This document shows, one piece after another, positions 24,730 through 34,073 of a DNA stretch of 64,000 bases. The translations under genes were made by a program, and so were the position numbers. The stretch's first letter is position 1. Each line of letters opens with the position of its first letter. Below the pieces are notes generated by a model. The model was given only the letters and a program-made list of their open reading frames with translations. It made no database searches and had not been told where the DNA came from. The DNA is taken from NCBI GenBank assembly GCA_963711095.1, contig CAVQCX010000009.1:1-64000 (forward strand). Direction: 5' to 3'. Source of the DNA: CAVQCX01 sp963711095 (GTDB lineage: Bacteria; Pseudomonadota; Gammaproteobacteria; Chromatiales; Chromatiaceae).

Positions 24730-24911
24730 CTCACCAGATACAGCAGGCCCACCCCGAGACCCATGCTGATCAGGCCACCCCAGCGCAGGGTGGCGTCGTC
24801 GAGCGCCGCCGCCGCCTGTAGCATGCGTCTGAATCCGCCGGGGTTGGCGAAAGGCAAAATGCCCTCGATGACGATCATCAGCGCCAGGGCCACCAACAGA
24901 TCGTGCCACAT
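24726..24911 (-). CDS. DUF2065 small membrane protein
   Basis: 61 residues (MWHDLLVALALMIVIEGILP, FANPGGFRRMLQAAAALDD, ISMGLGVGLLYLVR) with two membrane helices. DUF2065/YjeT proteins sit between hflC and hisZ/purA in many gammaproteobacteria. A longer start at 24929 is possible. Role unknown. Translationally coupled to hisZ. Confidence 0.88.
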   Translation of the reverse strand: MWHDLLVALALMIVIEGILPFANPGGFRRMLQAAAALDDATLRWGGLISMGLGVGLLYLVR

Positions 24912-25216
24912 GGTATACCCGTCACCCATGGATTTTCGGTCGCGATGCACGCCTCTCCCGCCCGATAGCGGCGTTGCGGCTTCTCGCAATAGACCTGCTA
25001 TTACTCGTCGCCGCGCCTTGCTCTCAGGCACGGTAGACCCACCTCGCTTTCCCTAAGACCCATGCGCGACGGGTATAACGTCCACAAAAAAGCCGGGTTG
25101 TGCGACCCGGCCTCTGTCTGGCTTGAGGGGAGAGCCCTCGGGCTTGCGCTGGCGGCCCCCGAACGGGCGCTATTGTCCCAAACGCGGCGCGGGATGTCCA
25201 CGCCGCGCGGCGCTGC
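24912..25216. other. Intergenic region between hflC and the DUF2065-hisZ-purA operon
   Basis: About 305 bp containing the hflC terminator at 25086. The remaining part probably carries the promoter of the DUF2065 operon. No small gene was seen. Confidence 0.5.
25086..25111 (-). terminator. Rho-independent terminator after hflC
   Basis: Minus strand GCCGGGT-CGCACA-ACCCGGC then TTTTT. A perfect 7-bp stem with T-run, about 105 bp past the hflC stop. Confidence 0.88.
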
Positions 25217-26101
25217 TCAGGGCTTGGTGCCGGTGCTGCCGCTGCTATTGAAGTAGCGGAAGAAGTCGGAATCCGGCTGCAGGACCATGACCCCTGAGCC
25301 GTCGGCGAAGACATTGCGGTAGGCGTCCATGCTGCGGTAGAAGGCATAGAACTCCGGGTCTTGCTGGAAGGTCGCCGCGTAGATTCCGGAGGCCTTCGAG
25401 TCCCCCTCGCCGCGCAGCTCCTCGGCCTGCTTGTAGGCGTTGGCGAGGATCACGGTGCGCTCCCGATCGGCGTTGGCACGAATCTTCTCCGCGGCCTCGG
25501 CACCCTCAGCGCGCAGCTCGGCCGCGACCCGCTCACGCTCGGCGCGCATGCGATCATAGACCGATTCGCTGACCTCCGGCGGCAGATCGATCTTCTTGAC
25601 CCGCACGTCCACTATCTCCAGTCCCAGCTCGGCGGCCTTCTCGTCGGCATCCTTGCGCAGCAGCTCCATGATCTCGGTGCGCTCGCCGGAAACCACCTCC
25701 TTGATGGTGCGCTTGCCGAACTCGTCGCGCAGGCTGGTGTTGATGCGCTCGGAGAGCAGCGCGCCGGCGCGCGCCTCGTTGCCCCCCCCCGTGGAGCGGT
25801 AGAACTGGGCGACGTTGGCGATACGCCACTTGGCATAGGAGTCGACGATCACGTCTTTCTTCTCGATGGTGAGGAACCGCTCGGGACTCTGATCGAGGGT
25901 GTGGATACGACCATCGAACTTGATGACATTGTTCAATCCGGGAATCAGGAAATGCAGGCCCGGATCATAGTCCGAATCGACGATCTCCCCGAGCCGCAGC
26001 TTGAGCGCGAGCTCGTACTGGCGCACGACGAACATCGAGGAATAGGCGGCAATGACGACCAGCAGCGCCACAGCCCCGAGCCACATCTTCGAAGGCGTCA
26101 T
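25217..26101 (-). CDS. hflC: HflC, FtsH protease modulator
   Basis: 294 residues. SPFH/prohibitin-domain protein that with HflK cages FtsH in the inner membrane. One N-terminal membrane helix (LGAVALLVVIAAYSSMFVV), then QYELALKLRLGEIVDSDYDP and the SPFH core (LTIEKKDVIVDSYAKWRIAN, LGLEIVDVRVKKIDLPPEVS). Its ATG shares one base with the hflK stop (TGATG). Downstream is a terminator, so it ends the hfq-hflX-hflK-hflC operon. Confidence 0.96.
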   Translation of the reverse strand: MTPSKMWLGAVALLVVIAAYSSMFVVRQYELALKLRLGEIVDSDYDPGLHFLIPGLNNVIKFDGRIHTLDQSPERFLTIEKKDVIVDSYAKWRIANVAQFYRSTGGGNEARAGALLSERINTSLRDEFGKRTIKEVVSGERTEIMELLRKDADEKAAELGLEIVDVRVKKIDLPPEVSESVYDRMRAERERVAAELRAEGAEAAEKIRANADRERTVILANAYKQAEELRGEGDSKASGIYAATFQQDPEFYAFYRSMDAYRNVFADGSGVMVLQPDSDFFRYFNSSGSTGTKP

Positions 26102-27270
26102 CAGCGCATCCTCCTGTCGCGGGTTGACTCACGCACCGCACGGCCCGGGTCGACCTCCGGGCGGGGGCTCTGCGTCGGGCTATCAGCACTGCCAGCCTCC
26201 GGCTGGGGACTCGGTGCGTGGATCCTGGGCGTCTGAATCAGTTTGTCGAGCGGAAGATAGGTCAGGTTGGTGCCGCCCTTCACATCCAGCACGACTTTGG
26301 AGGATTTCGCGAGCACCGCCTCGAGCGCATCCAGATACAGCCGCTCGCGCGTCACCTCGGGCGCCTTCTGGAACTGGGCGAGCACGGCAGCGAAGCGTGC
26401 CGTCTCGCCCTGGGCCTCGGCAGCCACCTTGTCCCGGTAGGCCTCGGCGTCGGCGACCCGCCGCGCCGCGGCGCCCCGGGCCTTGGGCAGGATATCATTG
26501 GCGTAGGCCTCGGCCTGATTCTCCAGCCGCTCTTTGTCTTCCCGCGCCTTGATCGCGTCGTCGAACGCCGATTTCACGGCGTCGGGTGGCCGCGCCGGCT
26601 GCGTATTCACGCTGGTGACGGTCAGCCCGGTGCGGTAGGTGTTCAGTAGCTCCTGGATGCGGTTCTTGATGTCCACCGCGACCCTGCCACGGCCTTCCGT
26701 GAGGATGTAGTCGAGCTCATTCTTACCGATGGTCTCGCGCACCGCCGTCTCGGTAGCGTCGCGCAGGGTCTGCTCCGGGGTCTGGTCCTGGAACAGAAAG
26801 TCGGTCGGGTCCTGGATACGCGACTGCACCGTCAGCTCCACATCGACGATGTTTTCGTCGCGGGTCAGCATCTGGGCCTGGTGGCGAAACGATTTGATCT
26901 CGTCGACGTCGACCTTGACTACCTCCTCGATGGGGTACGGCAGGTGCCAATGGGGGCCGGGCTCGGTGACCGCCAGGTAGGCCCCGAAGCGCATGACGAC
27001 ACCGCGCTCGGCGGGCTGGACGATGTACACACCGCTGCCCAGCCAGAACACCACAGCGATTGCCAGGGCGATCCCGGCACCGGCACCGCCCATGGGCCCG
27101 CCGGCCCGCCCGGTCCCGGTCCCGCTACCGCCGTTGCGTCCGCGGCCGCCGAACAGGCCCCCCAGTCGCTCCTGGAGCTTGCGCACGATTTCGTCAAGAT
27201 CGGGCGGCCCCTGGTCTCCGCCCTTGCCGCTCCAGGGGTCTTTCCCTCCGCCGGGTTCATTCCAGGCCAT
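26101..27270 (-). CDS. hflK: HflK, FtsH protease modulator
   Basis: 389 residues from ATG 27270 (MAWNEPGGGKDPWSGKGGDQ). Cytoplasmic Gly-rich N-terminus, one membrane helix (IALAIAVVFWLGSGVYIVQP), SPFH domain (AERGVVMRFGAYLAVTEPGP, TRDENIVDVELTVQSRIQDP). Partner of HflC in the FtsH supercomplex. Upstream in-frame sequence to 27660 has no family similarity and overlaps hflX, so it is not used as start. Confidence 0.96.
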   Translation of the reverse strand: MAWNEPGGGKDPWSGKGGDQGPPDLDEIVRKLQERLGGLFGGRGRNGGSGTGTGRAGGPMGGAGAGIALAIAVVFWLGSGVYIVQPAERGVVMRFGAYLAVTEPGPHWHLPYPIEEVVKVDVDEIKSFRHQAQMLTRDENIVDVELTVQSRIQDPTDFLFQDQTPEQTLRDATETAVRETIGKNELDYILTEGRGRVAVDIKNRIQELLNTYRTGLTVTSVNTQPARPPDAVKSAFDDAIKAREDKERLENQAEAYANDILPKARGAAARRVADAEAYRDKVAAEAQGETARFAAVLAQFQKAPEVTRERLYLDALEAVLAKSSKVVLDVKGGTNLTYLPLDKLIQTPRIHAPSPQPEAGSADSPTQSPRPEVDPGRAVRESTRDRRMR

Positions 27271-27415
27271 GCAAAGCTCCGCGGTTCGTGCGTTGGCTCG
27301 GGGCACTCCCCCGGGGAGGCCGCTGCAACGGATAAGGCATTCTAGGGGGCCGGTCTGCGAGGGGCAAGAGAGCCCGGCCGCCCCCCTGGAGGCCCGTCGC
27401 AGCGGGGCGCGGCTG

Positions 27416-28699
27416 TCAAGGCACCTCCGGCCGGCCTTGCAGGTCACCGTCGCGCATGAGTCTGTCCAGGTGCCTGCGCGGGAGCTGGACCTCCATGTCC
27501 CAGCCGCCGTCCTCGGTGGTGGTCTCCGATACCACCCGGCCGAGACCGAACAGTCGAGCCCGCAGCCGTCCCTCTTCGGGCCCCAAGCGTAAACGCCGAT
27601 GCACCCGGTCTGCCCCGAACGGCCGGTCGATGGCCTCCAGCAGCAGATCCATCCCTGCACCGGTGCGCGCCGACAGCCAGATCCTGCGGGGCGTGCCGTC
27701 CTCGGCGGTCTCCAGCCGCGGGTGCTCGCCCTCGATCAGATCGATCTTGTTGTAGATCTCCAGCTGGGGGACCTGGTCGGCACCGATCTGCCTGAGCACC
27801 TCGTTGACCTCCTGCACGCAATGGCCCCGCTGGGGGCTCGCCGCGTCGATCACGTGCACCAGCAGACTCGCCTCCACGCTCTCCTGCAACGTCGAGCGAA
27901 ACGCCGCCACCAGCTCATGGGGCAGATGGGAGATGAACCCCACGGTATCGGCCAGCACCACCGCCCGGCCGTCCGTCAGCGGTAGCCGGCGCAGGGTCGG
28001 GTCCAGCGTGGCGAACAGCTGGTCGGCCGCGTACACGGCCGCAGCGGTCAAGCGATTGAACAGGGTCGACTTGCCGGCATTGGTGTAGCCCACCAGCGAC
28101 AACGTGGGCACATCGGCCCGGGCCCGCGCCCTCCGGCCCTGATCCCGATTCCGGGCGACCTTGGCCAGGCGCTCGCCGAGCACCGCGATGCGCTGGGACA
28201 ACAGGCGCCGGTCGGTCTCCAGCTGGGTCTCGCCGGGACCGCGCAGACCGATACCGCCCTTCTGCCGCTCCAGGTGCGTCCAGCCTCGCACCAGGCGTGT
28301 GGACAGGTGGCGCAGCTGCGCCAGCTCGACCTGGAGCTTGCCCTCGAAGGAGCGGGCACGGCGAGCGAAGATATCCAGGATGAGCCCGGTGCGGTCCAGG
28401 ACCCGACATTGCAGCGCGCGCTCCAGGTTGCGCTCCTGGCTGGGGCTCAGAGCGTGGTTGAAGATCGCCAGCTCCGCCCCGCTGTCGGCGATCGCCCGGG
28501 CGATCTCCTCCACCTTGCCGCGCCCCACGTAGCTGCGCGGGTCCGGCGCCTGGCGTCGCCCGGTCACCAGCCCGACCAGATCGGCGCCGGCAGAGACCGC
28601 AAGCTGTCGAAACTCCTCCAGCTCGTCGGGATTGGCGGCGGCACCTGGGTCGACGTGGACGAGCAGGGCGCGCTCGCCGCCCTCCGGTCTTTCAAACAC
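27416..28699 (-). CDS. hflX: Ribosome-associated GTPase HflX
   Basis: 427 residues. GTPase that splits stalled or heat-damaged 70S ribosomes. N-terminal domain with NPDELEEFRQLAVSAGADLV and SYVGRGKVEEI, helical GGIGLRGPGETQLETDRRLL, then the G domain: LVGYTNAGKSTLFNRLT (G1), DTVGFISHLP (G3), NKIDLIEG (G4). Between hfq (downstream start at 29130) and hflK, the normal order. Confidence 0.96.
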   Translation of the reverse strand: MFERPEGGERALLVHVDPGAAANPDELEEFRQLAVSAGADLVGLVTGRRQAPDPRSYVGRGKVEEIARAIADSGAELAIFNHALSPSQERNLERALQCRVLDRTGLILDIFARRARSFEGKLQVELAQLRHLSTRLVRGWTHLERQKGGIGLRGPGETQLETDRRLLSQRIAVLGERLAKVARNRDQGRRARARADVPTLSLVGYTNAGKSTLFNRLTAAAVYAADQLFATLDPTLRRLPLTDGRAVVLADTVGFISHLPHELVAAFRSTLQESVEASLLVHVIDAASPQRGHCVQEVNEVLRQIGADQVPQLEIYNKIDLIEGEHPRLETAEDGTPRRIWLSARTGAGMDLLLEAIDRPFGADRVHRRLRLGPEEGRLRARLFGLGRVVSETTTEDGGWDMEVQLPRRHLDRLMRDGDLQGRPEVP

Positions 28700-28875
28700 G
28701 GGGATTGCGGCTCCGAAGCGAGGTCACGGAGTGCGTCGCCAGGGCGGGAATCCCCTCCCGATGGCGGGCTGCTGCCGCTGGCTGCAGCACCGTTGCACCA
28801 TGCAGGCGCGTGCCGGGCCGATCCGCCGCAAGCTGACCGCCCGGCAGGCTCTGGCCGATCCCCGAGCCATTCGGG

Positions 28876-29130
28876 TCAAGTGTTGCCCGGCTCCGGACCC
28901 GCACCTTCCGGGCCCGTCTGGAATCGAATATTGCGGGCGGGCACGATGGTCGAGATGGCATGCTTGTAGACCATCTGGCTGACGCTGTTCTTGAGCAGCA
29001 CGACGAACTGGTCGAAGGACTCGATCTGTCCCTGAAGCTTGATCCCATTGACCAGAAAGATCGACACAGGCACCCGCTCTTTGCGCAAGGTGTTCAAAAA
29101 AGGGTCTTGTAGGCTCTGCCCTTTGGACAT
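28876..29130 (-). CDS. hfq: RNA chaperone Hfq
   Basis: 84 residues. Sm-fold hexamer pairing sRNAs with mRNAs. MSKGQSLQDPFLNTLRKERV, PVSIFLVNGIKLQGQIESFD (Sm1), VYKHAISTIVPAR (Sm2 with the YKHAIS signature). Short C-terminal tail. Preceded by AAGGAGAACGCC as RBS. Located after mutL-miaA and before hflX. Confidence 0.98.
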   Translation of the reverse strand: MSKGQSLQDPFLNTLRKERVPVSIFLVNGIKLQGQIESFDQFVVLLKNSVSQMVYKHAISTIVPARNIRFQTGPEGAGPEPGNT

Positions 29131-29262
29131 GGCGTTCTCCTTATTGTGGTAGATCCGGAGAGATCTCCGCGCGGGCGCCCGACCGCCTTAGGCTAGCCAA
29201 TGTCGGGGCGGCTCCGCGCAACCAGTTTAGTATATCCGATGGCGAAAACCCGTGCGCCGCGC

Positions 29263-30210
29263 TTATTCCCTGAGGGCGCCCCGCAGGATCTTCAAGGCCC
29301 GCTCCGCCGGATCACCGTCCTCGTCGAGGATCCAGACCAGCTCGGGGTCGGCCCGCAGCCAGGTAAGCTGGCGCTTGGCGAGCTGGCGAGTGGCGGCAGC
29401 TGCACGGCGAATCATCTCCTCGTGGTCGTACTCGCCGAGCAGGTAGCCGACCACCTGCCGATACCCCACCGCCCGCAGCGCCGGCGTGGCCGCCCCCAGA
29501 TCGCCCCGGGCCAGCAGCGCCCGCACCTCTTGCTCGAGCCCTTGCTCCAACATCCGCGCAAAGCGCCGCTCGATGCGCCGGTGCAGCAGCGCGCGCTCTG
29601 CAGGTGCGCGCGCCAGCTTGAGGAGCCGATAGGGCAGCGCCTCGGACTCCTCGCGACCCTGCAGCTCCGAGAGCGGGCGCCCGGTCAGCGCGTGGACCTC
29701 CAGCGCCCGCTGGATGCGCTGCGGGTCGTTCGGATGGATGCGCGCAGCCGCTTCGGCGTCGAGCGCCGCCAGTCGCCGGTGCAGCGCCGCCCAGCCCTGC
29801 ACGGCGGCCTCGCGCTCCAGGCGCGCACGCACCACAGGGTCCGCTTCTGGCAGCCGGGACAGCCCCAGCTCGAGGGCCCGAAAATACAGCATGGTGCCGC
29901 CTACCAGCAGCGGCACCCGGCCCCGCCCGCTGATGTCCGCCATGGCCGCCAGGGCGTCCTGCCGAAACCGCGCGGCCGAGTAGGCCTCGCTCGGATCGCA
30001 GATATCGATCAGCCGATGCGGCGCCCGCTGCAGCACTTGCGGACCCGGCTTGGCGCTGCCGATGTCCAGGCCCCGGTACACCAGGGCCGAATCCACGCTG
30101 ATGATCTCGCACGGCAGCTCCTCCACCAGACGCACCGCCAGGTCAGTCTTTCCTGAGGCCGTGGGACCCATGAGAAAGACCGCCAGCGGCTTGCGGCTGC
30201 CTGTCATCAC
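29263..30210 (-). CDS. miaA: tRNA dimethylallyltransferase
   Basis: 315 residues. Transfers a dimethylallyl group to A37 of tRNAs reading U-starting codons. P-loop GPTASGKTDLAVRL, then ISVDSALVYRGLDIGSAKPG, HRLIDICDPSEAYSAARFRQ, LLVGGTMLYFRALELGLSRL, QRIQRALEVHALTGRPLSEL, and TRQLAKRQLTWLR. Complete. 33 bp after the mutL stop in the usual mutL-miaA-hfq order. Confidence 0.97.
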   Translation of the reverse strand: MMTGSRKPLAVFLMGPTASGKTDLAVRLVEELPCEIISVDSALVYRGLDIGSAKPGPQVLQRAPHRLIDICDPSEAYSAARFRQDALAAMADISGRGRVPLLVGGTMLYFRALELGLSRLPEADPVVRARLEREAAVQGWAALHRRLAALDAEAAARIHPNDPQRIQRALEVHALTGRPLSELQGREESEALPYRLLKLARAPAERALLHRRIERRFARMLEQGLEQEVRALLARGDLGAATPALRAVGYRQVVGYLLGEYDHEEMIRRAAAATRQLAKRQLTWLRADPELVWILDEDGDPAERALKILRGALRE

Positions 30211-30243
30211 GCTCCCCCGGGGCGGTCTCGCCGGGCGCCGGTC

Positions 30244-32059
30244 TCAACGCCCGCGCATGAACAGACGATCGAGCTCGCGCATCTCGAGCTGGACCCAGGT
30301 CGGTCGTCCGTGGTTGCACTGACCGGCGCGCTCGGTCTGCTCCATGGCCCTGAGCAGCGCATTCATCTCCTCGACGCCGAGGCGCCGGTTGGCGCGCACC
30401 GAGCCATGGCAAGCCAAGGTGGCGAGCACCGCGTTGATCTCGTTGCGCACCCGCTCGGCGGTGCCGTAGACCACCAGGTCCGAGAGCAGATCGCGCACCA
30501 GGCGCTCCACATCGGCCCCCTGTAGCAGCACCGGGACGGCCCGCACCACCAGGCTCTCGCCGCCAAGGCGGTCGATCTCCAGCCCGAGCCGCTCCAGCAG
30601 CGCCCGGTGCTCGGCGACCAGGTCCGCCTCCCGAGCGCTGACCGCGATCCGCTGAGGCACCAGCAGCGGCTGGGTGCGCAACGGGCCGCTGCCGAGCCCC
30701 TGCTTCAGGCGCTCATAGGTCACCCGCTCGTGGGCCGCGTGCATGTCCACCAGCACCAGCCCCTGGGCGTTCTCGGCCAGGATATAGACGCCGCGCAGCT
30801 GAGCCAGCGCATACCCGAGCGGCGGTGGATCGCCTGGGGTATCGGCGGCAGCCGGGGCGGGCGCGACCGGGCGCTCGGAGGGGGCCTGGGTCGCGAAGGC
30901 CGCCGCGTAACGGGCCCGGGGCTCCCCTACCGCCAGCGGCATCGGGCGCTGAGGCGCTCCGGGAGAGCCTCGCGAGGCGTCGGCGGCCGACACAGGAGCC
31001 GCGGTTGCGAACGCGACCGCGCCCGGGCCCGGGCCCTCGGACGCCGTCGGCACCGGTCCTGCCGGTCCCGCGAGGGCCTGGTGCACGGTTCGAAACAGGA
31101 AGTCGTGGACCAGCCGGGCATCGCGAAAGCGCACCTCGTGCTTAGTCGGGTGGACGTTGACGTCCACCAGCATTGGATCGAGCTCGAGGTACAGCACATA
31201 GGCCGGCTGGCGCCCGTGATAGAGCACATCCTGGTAGGCCTGGCGCACGGCATGGCCGACCAGCTTGTCGCGCACCGCCCGCCCGTTCACATAGAAGTGC
31301 TGCATATCCGCCTGGCTGCGCGAGAACGCCGGGGAGGCGATCCAGCCGCGCAGCACCAAGCCCGCCGCTTCGTGCTCGAGATGAGCCGCGTGCTCCAGGA
31401 AGGCTGGGCCCAGCAGATCCACTACCCGGCGCTCGCACTCCGGTCCCGACGCGGCCGGCCTGAGGCTCAGCAGGTCTCGGCGATTGTGACGCAGAATGAA
31501 GCCCACGTCGAAGCGGCCCATGGCCAGGCGCTTGACCAGGGTCTCGATGTGACCCAGCTCGGTGCGCTCGGTCTTCAGGAACTTGCGCCTGGCCGGGGTG
31601 TTGAAGAACAGATCGCGCACCTCGACCGTGGTGCCCGGGGGATGCGCCGCGGGCTGGGGTGCCTGCTCCGAGGGGCGGCCGCGGCACTCGACGCGCCAGC
31701 CGCGGTCCTCGCCCGCCTGACGCGAAACGATCGCCAGCTGCGACACCGATCCGATGCTCGGCAGGGCCTCGCCGCGAAAGCCCATGGTGCGCACGCACTC
31801 GCAGCTCATGGAGGCTGGAGATCTTGCTGGTGGCATGGCGCGCCAGGGCCAGGTCGAGATCCTCCCGATGGATACCCAGGCCGTCATCGCGCACCCGGAT
31901 CAGCTTGACGCCACCCTGCTCCAGGTCGATCTCTATGCGCGCGGCGCCGGCATCCAGGCTGTTCTCCACCAGCTCCTTGACCACTGAGGCGGGGCGCTCG
32001 ACCACCTCGCCGGCCGCGATCTGATTGGCGAGCTGCTCGGAAAGGGTCTGGATGCGCAT
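30244..32059 (-). pseudogene. mutL: DNA mismatch repair protein MutL, frameshifted
   Basis: ATP-driven matchmaker of mismatch repair. The first frame (ATG 32059) gives MRIQTLSEQLANQIAAGEVV, ERPASVVKELVENSLDAGA and ARHATSKISSLHEL. The second frame resumes with RTMGFRGEALPSIGSVSQLA and runs to the normal C-terminus (NHGRPTWVQLEMRELDRLFM) at 30244. The break is at about 31788-31805, where the sense strand reads CTGCGAGTGCGTGCGCACC: one base too many by family spacing, or a TGCG tandem duplication. Everything else is intact (GHKL ATPase motifs N, G1, G2). Either a real mutator allele or an assembly/sequencing indel. Confidence 0.9.
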
Positions 32060-32158
32060 GGTAGGGCGCGACTCCGGGGCGGCAGGGAGCGGACGCCCAT
32101 TCTGCCATCGGCGGGGCAGCTCGATCCACCGATCAGGACCCGACGCGCGGGCAGCCGA

Positions 32159-33460
32159 TCAGCTCTCGGGGATGAGCAGGACCTGGCCGACCTGGATCTG
32201 GTCCGACGTGAGCCCGTTGACGTCGCGCAGGGTGCCCGGACTCACCTGATACTGGTGTGCGATCCCGGAGAGCGTGTCGCCCCCGCGCACGATCACCTGG
32301 TGCCGGTCGGCCAGACTGGCGAGACGCGTGCCCGGCGGCGGGCTGGCCCGGAAATAATCGCGCACGCCCGCCAGGATCGCCGCCGCCAGCTTGCCCTGGC
32401 GGGTGGGATCATTGAGCTTGCGCTCCTCGCCGGCGTTGGAGATGAAGGCCGTTTCGACCAGCAGCGATGGGATATCCGGGGACTTGAGCACCACGAAGCC
32501 CGCCTGCTGGACCCGGCCATAGTGCACCTCGCCAACCTGCCTGAGCTGCCGCAGCACCCGCTGGGCGACCTCGGAGCTGGCCTCCATGGCCGCGGTCTGC
32601 GACAGATCGAGCAGCACCGAGGCGAGCACGTCGTCCTTGTCGTCCAGGGACACGCCGCCGATCAGATCGGCGCTGTTCTCGCGCTCGGCCAGCCAGCGCG
32701 CGGCCTCACTGGAGGCACCGCGCCGGGATAGGGTATAGACCGACGCGCCGGTCACCCGCGGGTCGCGATAGGCATCGGCATGGATCGATACGAACAGGTC
32801 CGCCTTGTTGCGGCGCGCAATTGCCATGCGCTGACGCAGCCCGACATAGTAGTCGCCGTTGCGCACCAGCACCGCGCGCATGCCGGTCTCGCTATCGATC
32901 AGCGCGGCCAGGCGACGGGCGATGGCCAGGGTCACATCCTTTTCCTGGGTACCCTGCATGCCCTCGGCGCCCGGGTCCTCACCGCCGTGGCCGGCATCGA
33001 CCGCCACCACGACATCGCGCTCGCCCGTGGAGTCCAGGGTCACCTTGGGCTGGACCGTGCGGTCGCCCCCGGACTGCTTGTCATACAGATCGACGACCAG
33101 ACGGTCCCCATACTGGCGGTTCGGGCGCAGCAGGAAGCTCTTCGGATTGACGGCCTGGCGCAGATCGAGCACCACCCTCAGGTCGTTGCCGGCACGGGCT
33201 GCCGCGCGGATGCCCCGGATGCGCAGGTTATCCGGGGTGGCGGAGGGCAGCCCGGCAACCAGCCGGGCATCCTTGACGTCGATGACCAGACGGTCCGGAC
33301 CCGAGAGTCCGAAGATGCGGTGCTCGACCGGACCGCTGGTGTCGAACACCAGCCGCGTGTAATCGGGCGCCACCCACAGGCGTACGCCTTGCACCGTGAC
33401 CTCGCCGCCGAGCGCGGTCGCGGCGACCGAGAGCAGAACAAGAGCCAGGGCCTTTCTCAC
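32159..33460 (-). CDS. amiC: N-acetylmuramoyl-L-alanine amidase, AmiC type with AMIN and LysM
   Basis: 433 residues from GTG 33460. Periplasmic zinc amidase that splits septal peptidoglycan. Signal peptide RKALALVLLSVAATALGG, AMIN domain (~25-130: VRLWVAPDYTRLVFDTSGPV), Amidase_3 (~165-390: VAVDAGHGGEDPGAEG with the first Zn His, FVSIHADAYRDPRVTGASVY with the second, LLVETAFISNAGEE with the catalytic Glu), and a C-terminal LysM (HQVIVRGGDTLSGIAHQYQV). Upstream in-frame codons lack a plausible signal start. Next to tsaE and nnr as in other gammaproteobacteria. Confidence 0.95.
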   Translation of the reverse strand: MRKALALVLLSVAATALGGEVTVQGVRLWVAPDYTRLVFDTSGPVEHRIFGLSGPDRLVIDVKDARLVAGLPSATPDNLRIRGIRAAARAGNDLRVVLDLRQAVNPKSFLLRPNRQYGDRLVVDLYDKQSGGDRTVQPKVTLDSTGERDVVVAVDAGHGGEDPGAEGMQGTQEKDVTLAIARRLAALIDSETGMRAVLVRNGDYYVGLRQRMAIARRNKADLFVSIHADAYRDPRVTGASVYTLSRRGASSEAARWLAERENSADLIGGVSLDDKDDVLASVLLDLSQTAAMEASSEVAQRVLRQLRQVGEVHYGRVQQAGFVVLKSPDIPSLLVETAFISNAGEERKLNDPTRQGKLAAAILAGVRDYFRASPPPGTRLASLADRHQVIVRGGDTLSGIAHQYQVSPGTLRDVNGLTSDQIQVGQVLLIPES

Positions 33461-33578
33461 GATCCGTCCGACATTGCTTGATAGTATTTGCGACAGACCG
33501 CGATAAGCATAGCAGCGCGCCTGTTTTTTTCCTAGGCATTTCCGATGTATAAGCAATCTTCTTGCCGACAATGTGAGA

Positions 33579-34073
33579 TCAGTTTCTCACCGGCGGGTAC
33601 CCGGGCCCGGCGATATCCAGCCGACGCAGCATGACCCGCCCGCGCTCGGTGCACCCCCGCAGCCGCAACCGTCGCCCCTGCACCAGGGGCTCAATCCGAA
33701 TCAGCAGGTCCGGCTCCGGCAGTCCGGCCCGACCGCGCTCGGGCCATTCCACCAGCAGTATCGCCGGCCCCTCCAGCAGATCCCTGATTCCCAGGTACTC
33801 CAGCTCCGACGGATCGCTCAGGCGGTACAGGTCCAGGTGGAAGCACCGCCGGCCAGACGGCTCGTAGGGCTCGACCAGGGTGTAGGTCGGGCTTCGCACC
33901 GGGCCGCGCTGGCCGAGCATCCGCAGAAATCCCCGGACCAAGGTGGTCTTGCCGGCGCCCAGATCGCCTTCCAGGAACAACACGCAGCGCTCGGGGCAAA
34001 CCGCGGCGAGTGACGCTCCGATACGCTCCTGCTCAGCCTCGCTGGCGGCCTCGCGTGTCAGGACCGCGCTCAA
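33579..34073 (-). CDS. tsaE: tRNA threonylcarbamoyladenosine biosynthesis ATPase TsaE
   Basis: 164 residues. ATPase partner of TsaB/TsaD in making t6A37. FLEGDLGAGKTTLVRGFLRM is the Walker A region, then RSPTYTLVEPYE and FHLDLYRLSDPSELEYLGIR, LVEWPERG. The start is TTG 34073, overlapping the nnr stop as TTGA, so translation is coupled. Confidence 0.95.
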   Translation of the reverse strand: MSAVLTREAASEAEQERIGASLAAVCPERCVLFLEGDLGAGKTTLVRGFLRMLGQRGPVRSPTYTLVEPYEPSGRRCFHLDLYRLSDPSELEYLGIRDLLEGPAILLVEWPERGRAGLPEPDLLIRIEPLVQGRRLRLRGCTERGRVMLRRLDIAGPGYPPVRN

